Shown here one piece after another: positions 53,478 to 64,000 of a DNA stretch of 64,000 bases. The notes beneath the pieces were generated by a model. That model was not told the origin of the DNA and made no database searches. It saw only the letters and a program-made list of their open reading frames with translations. The stretch lies in NCBI RefSeq assembly GCF_019799945.1, contig NZ_JABGCH010000021.1:31309-95308 (forward strand). The letters run 5' to 3'. The position numbers and the translations under genes were made by a program. The stretch's first letter is position 1, and every line of letters starts with the position of its first letter. The DNA comes from Modestobacter marinus. GTDB lineage: Bacteria; Actinomycetota; Actinomycetes; Mycobacteriales; Geodermatophilaceae.

Positions 53478-54062
53478 TCATTCCGCGGCGTCTCGCCAGC
53501 GGTACAGGTCGCGCAGCAGCGCGATCTCCGCGCCGTGGTGCAGCACCTCGCGGTTGATGTGCAGCACCAGCTCGGCCATCGGGTGGTCGGCCCACGGGCC
53601 CTCGGCCGGACCGACCGCCCGGCGCAGGTCGTCCGGGTTCAGCCCGCGCACGCCCGTCGTCCAGGCGGCGTAGGTGGCGTCGAGCTGGTCCAGCGCCGTG
53701 GCGGCGTCCCCCGGGTACTCGTGGGTGGCGTAGTCGAACGGCGGCCCGCCGAAGTGGCTGGCCGCGCGGGCGCCCAGCACGCCGACGACGAGGTGCCCGA
53801 TCAGCCACGCGATCGTCCTCACCGGCGCGGGCTCGGGCTCCGGGAAGGCGAAGTCGATCGTGAAGTCGCCGGCGCCGACGGCCATCGGCGCGCTGCTGGT
53901 GCCGCGCGGTCGCACGTTCCAGCAGCCGGCCACCGGCTCCCAGCGGTACTCCTCGTCGGTGAGCCCGTCCAGCCGCGGCCGCAGCTGCTCGCGCCAGTGC
54001 CACTCGAGCTGCTCGGCGAGCTGGCCCGTCCAGTCGATGGGGGCGGTGAGGGTCGTCTCCAT
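53478..54062 (-). CDS. DinB family protein
   Basis: The 194-residue four-helix protein has WHWREQLRPRLDGLTDEEYRWEP near its start, ending in HINREVLHHGAEIALLRDLYRW with histidines at the expected metal site of DinB or mycothiol-dependent proteins. The thiol or metal substrate is unknown. ATG 54062 starts it, divergent from dus. Confidence 0.85.
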   Translation of the reverse strand: METTLTAPIDWTGQLAEQLEWHWREQLRPRLDGLTDEEYRWEPVAGCWNVRPRGTSSAPMAVGAGDFTIDFAFPEPEPAPVRTIAWLIGHLVVGVLGARAASHFGGPPFDYATHEYPGDAATALDQLDATYAAWTTGVRGLNPDDLRRAVGPAEGPWADHPMAELVLHINREVLHHGAEIALLRDLYRWRDAAE

Positions 54063-54130
54063 GGGCGGACGATAGGGGTCCCCGCCGACAGGACGGGCGT
54101 ACGTGATCACGGGCACTCAACGTCGGCACC

Positions 54131-54136
54131 TACTCT
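54131..54136 (+). promoter_or_regulatory. Leaderless-type -10 element of dus (TACTCT)
   Basis: TACTCT lies 7 bases before GTG 54144, the leaderless layout. Confidence 0.4.
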
Positions 54137-54143
54137 GGACGAC

Positions 54144-55304
54144 GTGACCAGCGGGACCCTCGAGCGCGCGACGGCGCTGCCGGCGTTGCAGCTCGGCTCG
54201 CTGACCGTCGACCCCGCGGTGGTGCTGGCGCCGATGGCGGGCATCACCAACCCGGCCTTCCGCACGCTGTGCCGGGAGTTCGGGGCGGGCCTGTACGTCT
54301 GCGAGATGATCACCACCCGGGCGCTGGTGGAGCGCAACGAGAAGACGCTGCAGATGGTGCGGGCCACGCCTGGCGAGGCGGACGCCTTCTCGGTGCAGCT
54401 CTACGGCGTCGCCCCGGCGACCGTGGGCCGGGCCGTGGAGATGCTGGTCGACGAGCAGGTCGCCGGCACCCGCCCGGCGCACATCGACCTGAACTTCGGC
54501 TGCCCGGTGCCCAAGGTGACCCGCAAGGGCGGCGGCTCGGCGCTGCCGTGGCGGCGGGTGCTGTTCCGGGACATCGTCCGCGCGGCCGTCGCCGCCGCCC
54601 GCGACGTCCCGGTGACCGTGAAGACCCGGATCGGCATCGACGCCGAGCACGTCACGTACCTGGAGGCCGGCGCGATCGCGCAGGACGAGGGCGCCGCCGG
54701 GATCACCCTGCACGGGCGCACCGCCGACCAGCTCTACAGCGGGACCGCCGACTGGTCGCACATCGCCCGGCTGGTCGAGCACGTCGACATCCCGGTGCTG
54801 GGCAACGGCGACTTGTGGGAGGCCGACGACGCGCTGCGCATGGTCGCCGAGACGGGTTGCGCCGGTGTGGTCGTCGGCCGCGGGTGCCTGGGCCGGCCCT
54901 GGCTGTTCGGGGACCTGGCCGCGGCGTTCGCCGGCGACACCCGCCGGGTGCTGCCGACGCTGCGCGAGGTGGCCGTGATCATGCACCGGCACGCCACGCT
55001 GCTGTCGGCGGAGCAGGGGGAGCTGCACGGCTGCACCGACTTCCGCAAGCACGTCGCCTGGTACCTCAAGGGCTTCTCCGTGGGCTCCGACGTCCGGCGC
55101 GCGCTGGCCATGGTCTCCGGCCTGGACGAGCTCGCCGGGCTGCTGGACCGCATCCCCGACCAGCCCTATCCCGAGGCGGTGCTCGGCGCTCCGCGCGGCC
55201 GCACCAGCCCGCCCCGGCCGGTCGCGCTGCCCCAGGGCTGGCTCGACGACCGTGACGACCCGCGCCCTCCGGCGGGCGCCGAGCTGCCTGTGAGCGGCGG
55301 ATGA
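54144..55304 (+). CDS. dusB: tRNA-dihydrouridine synthase
   Basis: FMN enzyme of 386 residues that reduces uridine in tRNA. It has APMAGITNPAFRTLC, the catalytic cysteine in NFGCPVPKVTRKGGGSAL near residue 117, TVKTRIGID, LHGRTADQLYSG and GNGDLW followed by GVVVGRGCLGRPW. DusB-type by length and motifs. GTG 54144 is 7 bases after TACTCT. It overlaps the next gene by 4 bases. Confidence 0.93.
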   Translation: MTSGTLERATALPALQLGSLTVDPAVVLAPMAGITNPAFRTLCREFGAGLYVCEMITTRALVERNEKTLQMVRATPGEADAFSVQLYGVAPATVGRAVEMLVDEQVAGTRPAHIDLNFGCPVPKVTRKGGGSALPWRRVLFRDIVRAAVAAARDVPVTVKTRIGIDAEHVTYLEAGAIAQDEGAAGITLHGRTADQLYSGTADWSHIARLVEHVDIPVLGNGDLWEADDALRMVAETGCAGVVVGRGCLGRPWLFGDLAAAFAGDTRRVLPTLREVAVIMHRHATLLSAEQGELHGCTDFRKHVAWYLKGFSVGSDVRRALAMVSGLDELAGLLDRIPDQPYPEAVLGAPRGRTSPPRPVALPQGWLDDRDDPRPPAGAELPVSGG

Positions 55305-55756
55305 CCGGCCCGTTCCTGTACGACGACCGGCCCGAGCCGCTGCACACCGGCGAGGGGCGCCGGCGCACGGGGCTGCTCATCGCCATGCTGGCCGGCACCG
55401 TGGCCGTCGCCGTCGTCATGGTCGGCCTGATGGGCGTGTTCAAGGGCTCCGCGCAGGACCAGGCCAAGGAGGTCGCGACGGTGTTCACCGCCGCGCTGTC
55501 CCAGGGCGACGTCGAGACCGCCTACACCCTCGTCTGCGACGACGTGCGCGCGTCCGTGCCCCCCGCCTCGCTGGCCGAGGAGTTCCTGCAGCCGGGCACC
55601 CCAGAGGTCACCGGGTCGCGGGGTGACCAGCTCGACGGCTCGCCGGTGCAGTACGTCACGGTCCGGTGGGACGACGGCGGCAGCGTCGTGGAGACCGAGC
55701 TCACCGTCGTCCCGGAGGGCGGCACGAAGGTCTGCGGGACCCAGCTCGTCAACTGA
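55301..55756 (+). CDS. Hypothetical single-pass membrane protein
   Basis: The 151-residue protein has a charged N-terminus, one membrane segment (LLIAMLAGTVAVAVVMVGLMG, residues about 24-44 read in two parts) and an outside domain with two cysteines (TLVCDDVR, TKVCGTQ) like DUF4878/NTF2-type lipid- or wall-linked proteins. ATG overlaps dus (ATGA). Function unknown. Confidence 0.75.
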   Translation: MTGPFLYDDRPEPLHTGEGRRRTGLLIAMLAGTVAVAVVMVGLMGVFKGSAQDQAKEVATVFTAALSQGDVETAYTLVCDDVRASVPPASLAEEFLQPGTPEVTGSRGDQLDGSPVQYVTVRWDDGGSVVETELTVVPEGGTKVCGTQLVN

Positions 55757-55884
55757 GCCCGCCGCCCCTGGTGTGCCGGGGCGCGGCGGGCCACCCTGGA
55801 GGCACGCCACCGGGGCCCACCGTGGTGCCCGCCGTCGCGGACGGTCGCCGTCCGCGCCGGTCCGCGGTGGCCCCGGGAGGGGCG

Positions 55885-58587
<2,703 letters not shown>

Positions 58588-58653
58588 CCGGCCGGCGCGG
58601 CACGCCCTCCCCAGGGGCGCACTGCCGTCAGCCCGGCGTGGTACCCATGACGC

Positions 58654-59268
58654 GTGGCCTGGGTCGGACGAGTGGTGGGGGCGGTGCTGACCGCCGCCGT
58701 CCTGCTGGTCGCCTCCACCGGGCTGGCCATCTGGTGGACCGCCCGGCAGGACGCCCGCCCGGAGTCCGACGCGATCGTGGTGCTCGGGTCGGCGCAGTAC
58801 AACGGCGTGCCGTCCTCGATCTTCGAGGCGCGGCTCGAGCACGCCCTGCGGCTCTACGAGGACGGTGTGGCACCGGTGGTGGTCACGGTTGGTGGCAAGG
58901 CCGCCGGCGACGCGTTCACCGAGGCGGAGGCCGGCCGGGACTACCTGGCGCAGGCCGGCGTCCCGGCCGACGGGCTGCTCGCCGTCCCTGAGGGAGTCGA
59001 CACGCTGGAGAGCATGCGCGCGGTCGCGACGGAGCTCACCGACCGCGGCTGGTCGTCCGCCGTGCTGGTCACCGACCCGTGGCACGCGATGCGGGCCGAG
59101 CGGATGGCCGAGGACGCCGGGCTGGCTGCCACCAGCTCGCCCACCCGGCAGGGCCCCGCGGTGCAGACCCGCGCCACCCAGTTCCGGTACATCCTCCGCG
59201 AGACCGCCGCGTACCTGCTCTACCGCGGGACCGGCGAGAGCATCGCCGGCGCCCCGGGGATCGGCTGA
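58654..59268 (+). CDS. YdcF/SanA-like (DUF218) membrane-anchored protein
   Basis: The 204-residue product has an N-terminal membrane segment (VGRVVGAVLTAAVLLVASTG) and the DUF218 domain with DAIVVLGSAQYNGVPSSIFEARL, VVTVGGKAAGD and VTDPWHAMRAERMAEDAG. SanA/ElyC relatives help cell-envelope integrity. GTG 58654 starts it. It overlaps the next ATG by one base (TGATG). Confidence 0.88.
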   Translation: MAWVGRVVGAVLTAAVLLVASTGLAIWWTARQDARPESDAIVVLGSAQYNGVPSSIFEARLEHALRLYEDGVAPVVVTVGGKAAGDAFTEAEAGRDYLAQAGVPADGLLAVPEGVDTLESMRAVATELTDRGWSSAVLVTDPWHAMRAERMAEDAGLAATSSPTRQGPAVQTRATQFRYILRETAAYLLYRGTGESIAGAPGIG

Positions 59269-59756
59269 TGGACGGAACCGTGCTCGAGCTGGGCAAGGCC
59301 GGGAGCTCCGGCGTCGAGAAGGGCGTCATCCCCGTGCTGTCCGGGGGTGCCGTGGTGGCGACGCTGCGCGCCTCCAACTGGAAGGAGTCCGCCACGGCGG
59401 TCGTCGGGGACCGCACCTGGGTGTTCGGGAAGCAGTCCCGGGAGCTGACCGCCCGCTGGGAGGCCGACCCGGAGGACAGCGTGCGACTGCGCGCCTGTCA
59501 GGAGTCCTTCTGGAAGGGGAGCTGGACCGTCGACCTGGAGGGAATCCTGGTGGAGGTGGTGACCGCCTCCTGGTGGAAGGGCACCCGCCGGTACTCGGCC
59601 GCCGGGCAACTGGTCGCCGAGAGCAGCACGACCGGCGGCCGGGCGATGCGACCCGCGCTCACCCCCGCTCCCCAGCTGCCGCTGGACCACGCGGTGTTCC
59701 TGCTGTGGATCGAGCGGGTGCTCGGCCGGCGGTCGGCTGCAGCGGCGGCGGCCTGA
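59268..59756 (+). CDS. Hypothetical protein (tubby-like C-terminal fold?)
   Basis: The 162-residue product has [24 protein letters not shown], beta-rich throughout, and [24 protein letters not shown] at its end, a pattern seen in LURP/scramblase-like proteins of actinobacteria. No catalytic residues are seen. ATG 59268 overlaps the previous stop and the last base is shared with dnaG. Function unknown. Confidence 0.7.
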   Translation: MDGTVLELGKAGSSGVEKGVIPVLSGGAVVATLRASNWKESATAVVGDRTWVFGKQSRELTARWEADPEDSVRLRACQESFWKGSWTVDLEGILVEVVTASWWKGTRRYSAAGQLVAESSTTGGRAMRPALTPAPQLPLDHAVFLLWIERVLGRRSAAAAAA

Positions 59757-62584
59757 TGGCCGGGCGAGGACGCATTCGCGCCGCGGACATCGCACTGGTC
59801 CGCGAGCGGTCGAAGATCGACGACATCATCGGCGAGCACCTGCAGCTCAAGCGGGCAGGCGGCGGCAGCCTCAAGGGCCTGTGCCCCTTCCACGACGAGA
59901 AGTCGCCGTCGTTCCAGGTGACGCCCTCGCGCGGGCTCTACCACTGCCTGGCGGGGGAGACCGGCGTCCTCACCGAGGACGGCACCGTCCCCATCCGCGA
60001 GCTCGCCGGCAGGACGGTGCGCGTGCTCAACGGCGACGGCGGCTGGGTCGAGGCCCCGTTCAAGAGCTACGGCGTGCAGCGGCTGATGCGCGTGACGGTG
60101 AGCCGCAACGGGCGCACGAAGGTGCTGCACGCGACCGACGAGCACCGCTGGTTCGTCCCCTCGGGCGCACTGCGTCAGCAGCGGCGCGAAAAGCTGACCA
60201 AGGACCTCCGCCCCGGCGACCGGCTGTCGCACTCGTTCCCCGTGAGCCGGGTGCTGAACCCGGCCACCCGTCCTTCGCCGTTCGGCATCGCGCGAGGCCT
60301 TGTCTACGGCGACGGCACGCGGGCCGGGGCCGGCTCCATCGCCGTGCTGTACGGCGAGAAGGACGCCGAGCTCGCCCGGTTCTTCGAGGGGTGCCGTTCT
60401 TGGTCCGACGAACGGGGAACGCGCTTCTACGGGCTGCCCGCGTACTCCAAGGAGGAGCGTCCGGCGCTCGACGAGGATGTCTCCTACCTCCTCGGATGGC
60501 TCGCTGGGTACTTCGCCGCCGACGGGTGCGTGGCGGACGACGGTGATGCAGTCCTGAACTCGGCCGATCCGACGGATCTCGAGTACGTCCGCACCTTGTG
60601 CACCCGGCTCGGCATCGGCACCTTCGGTATCGCGAAGCAGACCCGCGTGGGCATCGACGGCGTGCCCAGCGACATCTACAACGTCCGCTTCATGACCAAG
60701 GGACTGCCGGAGTCCTTCTTCCTCCTGCAGCAGCACCGTGCGCGGTACCTCGCCAACGACAAGAAGTTCGAGCGCAAGAACTGGGTCGTGCAGTCTGTCG
60801 AGTGGAGCGACCGGGTCGAGGAGGTCTTCTGCGCCGAGGTCCCGGGGACCCATGCATTCACGCTCGAGGACAACATCCTCACCGGGAACTGCTTCGGTTG
60901 CGGGGTCGGCGGGGACGTCATCCGCTTCATCCAGGAGATCGACCACCTGTCGTTCTCCGAGGCGGTCGAGCTGCTCGCCGGGCGGGCCGGCGTGCAGCTG
61001 CAGTACGAGGACGACGGCGGCCGCCCCACCGGCGGCCCCGACCGGGCCGGCGCCGGCCAGCGGGCGCGCCTGGTCGCGGCCAACGCCGCGGCGGCGCAGT
61101 TCTACGCCGACCAGCTGATGACGCCGGAGGCCGCGCCGGCCCGGCAGTTCCTGGCCGAGCGGGGCTTCGACCGGCAGGTCGCCCTGGACTTCGGCTGCGG
61201 CTACGCCCCGAGCGGTTGGGACGCGCTCACCCGGCACCTGCGGGGGCTGGGGTACACGCAGGCCGAGCTGGTCACCGGCGGGCTGGCCAAGGAGTCCTCC
61301 CGCGGCACGCTCATCGACCGGTTCCACCGCCGGCTGGTCTGGCCGATCCGCGACCTCACCAACGACGTCATCGGGTTCGGCGCGCGCAAGCTGATGGACG
61401 ACGACCCCGGCCCGAAGTACCTCAACACCCCCGAGACCCCGCTGTACAAGAAGAGTTCGGTGCTCTACGGCGTCGAGCGCGCCAAGCGGGACATCGCCCG
61501 CAACCACCAGGCGGTCGTCGTCGAGGGCTACACCGACGTCATGGCCTGCCACGTCGCCGGCGTCACCACGGCGGTGGCCTCGTGCGGAACGGCGTTCGGG
61601 GCGGAGCACATCAACGTGCTGCGCCGGCTGCTGATGGACCAGGACGAGTTCCGCGGCGAGGTCGTCTACACCTTCGACGGCGACGCGGCGGGCCAGGCCG
61701 CGGCCATGAAGTCGTTCAAGGAGGACCAGCGCTTCGTCGCGCAGACCTTCGTCGCCGTCGAGCCCGAGGGCCGCGACCCGTGCGAGCTGCGCCAGGCGCA
61801 CGGCGACGCCGCCGTCCGCGACCTCATCGCCCGGCGCACCCCGCTGATCGAGTTCGTGCTGCAGACGATCCTGCGGGAGTACGACCTCGACACCGTGGAG
61901 GGCCGGGTCGCCGCCCTGGAGAAGACCGCGCCGCTGATCGCGCAGATCAAGGACCACGCCCTGCGACCCGCCTACGCCCGGCGGTTGGCCGGCCTGCTCG
62001 GCCTGCCCGACGAGACCGAGGTCGTGCAGCGGGTGCGCCGGCTGACCGACGGCGGGCAGACCGCGGAGCGGCCACGGTTCCGAACGCCGCGGAAGAGCCC
62101 CGACGACGTCGCGATCGAGGTGGAGCGGGAGGCGGTGAAGGCGGCCCTTCAGGTGCCCGAGATGGCCGGGCCGGCGTTCGACGACGTCGCCGCGACCGAC
62201 TACACGCACCCGGACTACGGCGCCGTGGCCGCGGCCATCGCCGCCGCCGGCGGAGCGGCGGGCGCCACCGTCTCCGGCGCCGCGTGGATCGAGCAGGTCG
62301 GTGAACACTGCGACCGGGAGACGGCGCGGGCGATGCTCACCGCGCTGGCGGTCGAGCCGCTGCGGTCGGTGGGGGAGAACGACGCCACCTACGTCAACGC
62401 GCTGATGGCCCGGCTGCAGGAGCTGGTCACCGTGCGGCGGGTCGCCGGGATCAAGGGCCGGCTGCAGCGGATGAACCCGGTCGAGCAGGGCGACGAGTAC
62501 ATGAAGCTGTTCAAGCAGCTGATGGACCTCGAGCAGCTGGCCATCTCACTGCGGAAGCGGGCCGCGGGCGGGCTCACCCCGTGA
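59756..62584 (+). CDS. dnaG: DNA primase DnaG interrupted by an intein
   Basis: DnaG makes RNA primers at the replication fork. The 942-residue precursor starts with the CHC2 zinc finger CPFHDEKSP (Cys, His ligands near residues 43-46), SRGLYH, then an intein (64-378), then CFGCG with the last two cysteine ligands. The Toprim core follows ([28 protein letters not shown]), then the DnaB-binding C-terminal domain. After splicing the primase would have 627 residues, the normal size. The intein splits the zinc finger, so the precursor cannot bind zinc properly. ATG 59756 overlaps the previous gene. Confidence 0.96.
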   Translation: MAGRGRIRAADIALVRERSKIDDIIGEHLQLKRAGGGSLKGLCPFHDEKSPSFQVTPSRGLYHCLAGETGVLTEDGTVPIRELAGRTVRVLNGDGGWVEAPFKSYGVQRLMRVTVSRNGRTKVLHATDEHRWFVPSGALRQQRREKLTKDLRPGDRLSHSFPVSRVLNPATRPSPFGIARGLVYGDGTRAGAGSIAVLYGEKDAELARFFEGCRSWSDERGTRFYGLPAYSKEERPALDEDVSYLLGWLAGYFAADGCVADDGDAVLNSADPTDLEYVRTLCTRLGIGTFGIAKQTRVGIDGVPSDIYNVRFMTKGLPESFFLLQQHRARYLANDKKFERKNWVVQSVEWSDRVEEVFCAEVPGTHAFTLEDNILTGNCFGCGVGGDVIRFIQEIDHLSFSEAVELLAGRAGVQLQYEDDGGRPTGGPDRAGAGQRARLVAANAAAAQFYADQLMTPEAAPARQFLAERGFDRQVALDFGCGYAPSGWDALTRHLRGLGYTQAELVTGGLAKESSRGTLIDRFHRRLVWPIRDLTNDVIGFGARKLMDDDPGPKYLNTPETPLYKKSSVLYGVERAKRDIARNHQAVVVEGYTDVMACHVAGVTTAVASCGTAFGAEHINVLRRLLMDQDEFRGEVVYTFDGDAAGQAAAMKSFKEDQRFVAQTFVAVEPEGRDPCELRQAHGDAAVRDLIARRTPLIEFVLQTILREYDLDTVEGRVAALEKTAPLIAQIKDHALRPAYARRLAGLLGLPDETEVVQRVRRLTDGGQTAERPRFRTPRKSPDDVAIEVEREAVKAALQVPEMAGPAFDDVAATDYTHPDYGAVAAAIAAAGGAAGATVSGAAWIEQVGEHCDRETARAMLTALAVEPLRSVGENDATYVNALMARLQELVTVRRVAGIKGRLQRMNPVEQGDEYMKLFKQLMDLEQLAISLRKRAAGGLTP
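59945..60889 (+). mobile_element. DnaG intein with LAGLIDADG homing endonuclease
   Basis: The 315-residue element runs from Cys64 ([20 protein letters not shown], block A) to Asn378 ([12 protein letters not shown]-like end [13 protein letters not shown]), followed by the +1 Cys379. Block B is ATDEHRWFV with TxxH. Two LAGLIDADG-type motifs, GLVYGDGTR (near residue 181) and [10 protein letters not shown] (near 246), show an endonuclease part that looks intact. The penultimate residue is Gly instead of the usual His, seen also in other actinobacterial inteins ending TGN-C. The insertion lies between His63 and the first cysteine of CFGC, the third zinc ligand, which serves as splice nucleophile. 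Confidence 0.93.
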
Positions 62585-63162
62585 GCGTGCTGGGCACCGC
62601 CGTCCGGCTGGTCCGGCGGCGCTTCGCGGGACCGCCGGAGCCGGTCCGCACCGCGGTGGCCGGCACGGGGGACCCGGACGAGCGGGTGCTGGCCTGGGGG
62701 GAGCGGGCCGACGGCGGGTGGCTGGTGGCCACCTCGCGGGGCCTGTGCACCGTCGTCCCCGGTGCCGCCGACGCCGACCCCCTGCTGCCGTGGCACCAGG
62801 TCGCCACCGCCCGCTGGGCCGCCGACGCCGCGGGCGGCGGCACGTTCTCGATCGCCGCGCTGACCGAGGTGGAGCCGGGCGTGCAGGCGCGGGAGCGCGC
62901 GGTCCGGCACGTGCTCCGGGACGCGGGGGAGCTGCCCGCGGTGCTGCGCAACCGGGTCGACCGGACCGTGGTCACCAGCCAGCGGCACCCGCTGCCCGGT
63001 GGTGGGTCGGTGCTGCTGGTCGCCCGGCGGGTGCCGGGTCAGTCGGTGCGGGAGTGGAGCGTCGTCTTCGACGACGCGGCCGACCGGAACGACCCGGTGG
63101 CGCGCGGGGTGGCGCGGGAGCGACTGGCAGCCGCGGTCGCCGCGGACGACCCGAGCCGCTGA
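62581..63162 (+). CDS. Hypothetical protein after dnaG
   Basis: The 193-residue soluble product reads ERVLAWGERADGGWLVATSRGL and LLPWHQVATARWAADAAG, a beta-propeller or PH-like pattern common next to dnaG in actinobacteria. No motif gives a function. GTG 62581 overlaps the dnaG stop (GTGA), so the gene is coupled. Confidence 0.75.
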   Translation: MSVLGTAVRLVRRRFAGPPEPVRTAVAGTGDPDERVLAWGERADGGWLVATSRGLCTVVPGAADADPLLPWHQVATARWAADAAGGGTFSIAALTEVEPGVQARERAVRHVLRDAGELPAVLRNRVDRTVVTSQRHPLPGGGSVLLVARRVPGQSVREWSVVFDDAADRNDPVARGVARERLAAAVAADDPSR

Positions 63163-63169
63163 ACCGTCC

Positions 63170-63448
63170 TCAGTGGGCGGTGGGCCCCTGGCCACGGTCC
63201 GTGGGCTGCGAGCCGCCCACGGTGGACTGCGAGCCGCCGGCGGTGGGCTGCTGATGCGTCAGCTTCGCCTTGACCGTGCCGACCGCCGCGTCGGCGCGGG
63301 CCTGGGCGATCCCCGCCGCGCTCTGCAACCGCGGGTCCTCCTTGGCGTGGTGGTACATGCGGCGAATCTGTTCGTACCGCTCCCGCCCGGCCCGGGCACC
63401 CAGGACGTAACCGGCGCTGAAGCCGGCGAGGAAGGACAGCTTGGCCAC
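63170..63448 (-). CDS. YtxH-like small membrane-associated protein
   Basis: The 92-residue product starts VAKLSFLAGFSAGYVLGARAGRERYEQI, the YtxH-type start with glycine-rich membrane helix, followed by an amphipathic helix and a C-terminal tail with repeats of GGSQ(S/P)T. GTG 63448 has GGAGG upstream. It converges on the previous gene with 7 bases between. Confidence 0.85.
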   Translation of the reverse strand: MAKLSFLAGFSAGYVLGARAGRERYEQIRRMYHHAKEDPRLQSAAGIAQARADAAVGTVKAKLTHQQPTAGGSQSTVGGSQPTDRGQGPTAH

Positions 63449-63585
63449 GAGGGCACCTCCATGATCGGGCGGACGGGAGAACGCTACCGGCGGTGACGCG
63501 CCGGGACCCGTCGAAGGGCCCCCTCCCGGGTCCCCCGCGGCGGTGAGGTAGTCTCGACGAGCGCGCGGGACACCAGGCCCGCCGA

Positions 63586-63658
63586 TCCCCCGTAGCTCAA
63601 TTGGCAGAGCATGCGACTGTTAATCGCAGGGTTATTGGTTCGAGTCCAATCGGGGGAG
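63586..63658 (+). tRNA. tRNA-Asn (GUU)
   Basis: Acceptor TCCCCCG (63586-63592) pairs with CGGGGGA (63651-63657), anticodon stem TGCGA/TCGCA closes the loop CTGTTAA with anticodon GTT at 63619-63621, and the T arm TTGGTTCGAGTCCAA is standard. CCA is not encoded (GCAA follows). A TAGTCT element at 63548-63553 may be its promoter. Confidence 0.96.
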
Positions 63659-64000
63659 CAAAAGCCCAGGTCATCGGACTGTAGATCTGCGGGATGCTGC
63701 AGGACCTCCCGCTTTACCCCCATCAAAAGGCGCGGCGGCGTCGACTGCAGTGTCGGTGTCGGACGGGTCCAGTGGTCGGCTGTCTCACCCCCCTCGGACA
63801 TGGGCTGCGACACTGGTCGACAGCCTGGCGCTGGGAGTGGTTCTCCAGTACCGCCGGCGAGGCCGTGTCGAGCTGAAGTGCTCCCCGCAGTCACTGCGAT
63901 GCCCTTGCACACAGTCGCTCATTCTCCAGGTGTCCCGCCCCGGGTTCAGTGGAGGCTCGGAACTGACGCGGCGACGGTAGTCGCCGCGGGGTTGCCGGTA
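63659..64000. other. Region after tRNA-Asn without recognised gene
   Basis: About 340 bases at the right edge hold no gene I can recognise. Base composition falls, as is common just after tRNA genes used by integrating elements, but no integrase or attachment repeat is visible within the window. Confidence 0.5.

Noticed and set aside
60300-60557. Separate small gene inside the intein region
   Set aside because: It is an out-of-frame reading of the homing endonuclease part of the DnaG intein.
63484-63912. Frame on the - strand containing DWTRTNNPAINSRMLCQLSY
   Set aside because: This well-known pattern is the translation of a tRNA gene (here tRNA-Asn), not a protein.
63586-64000. tRNA-Asn as attachment site of an integrated element
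   Set aside because: No integrase gene or repeat of the tRNA end is visible before the window ends.

Overview
The window is chromosomal DNA of a very GC-rich actinobacterium. Gene content, gene order, many GTG starts, leaderless promoters of the form TAGNNT and especially a selenocysteine tRNA with a CUA anticodon point to the family Geodermatophilaceae (Blastococcus/Geodermatophilus/Modestobacter type). Most of the window is conserved housekeeping DNA on the + strand, interrupted by one degenerate mobile island near 4-9 kb and several smaller accessory loci.

Layout. 1-3.8 kb: end of proA, then nadD-rsfS-histidine phosphatase and a degV gene. 3.9-9.26 kb: an island between two copies of the comEA upstream sequence, carrying remnants of three transposase genes (one IS1380, two IS3), a tandem peptidoglycan-binding-domain protein, a copper amine oxidase family protein with an altered cofactor motif, and a 0.2 kb broken copy of comEC. 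9.3-16.7 kb: comEA-comEC-holA, rpsT, lepA and a MOSC protein. 16.8-25.6 kb: a large AfsR-like regulator translationally coupled to twin FAD-linked oxidoreductases, two small dimeric alpha-beta-barrel proteins, a YbaK protein and a quinone-oxidoreductase-like enzyme. 25.7-33.6 kb: the selenium region, selD, a sugar/glycerol-phosphate type ABC importer, then tRNA-Sec, selA and selB. 33.7-39.2 kb: enoyl-CoA hydratase, hemW, and an ABC exporter plus two-component system in which both the ATPase and the response regulator carry a one-base frameshift. 39.2-50 kb: the conserved hrcA-dnaJ-rsmE-HIT-phoH-ybeY-CBS-cdd-like-era-recO-uppS series, led by a CIRCE operator. 50.1-51.9 kb: ArsR and Fur/Zur regulators with a Zur-like box, an ABM protein and a TauE/SafE permease. 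52-63.5 kb: glyS, DinB protein, dus, ppdK, YdcF-like protein and a dnaG gene interrupted by a 315-residue intein, then small genes and tRNA-Asn.

The most striking system is the selenocysteine machinery: the tRNA-Sec anticodon loop reads CTCTAAA, so the anticodon is CUA and the Sec codon should be UAG instead of UGA. UAG-Sec recoding has been reported for Geodermatophilus and Blastococcus, so it is known in principle, but four genes in this window still end with TAG, so context must separate stop from Sec. One of those TAG codons (23339-23341) is followed at once by a strong hairpin whose geometry deserves a check as a SECIS. The second highlight is the DnaG intein, placed directly before the third zinc ligand of the primase zinc finger. 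The third is the island, best explained as the remains of a tandem duplication of comEA-comEC whose first copy was eroded and replaced by insertion-sequence DNA and cargo.
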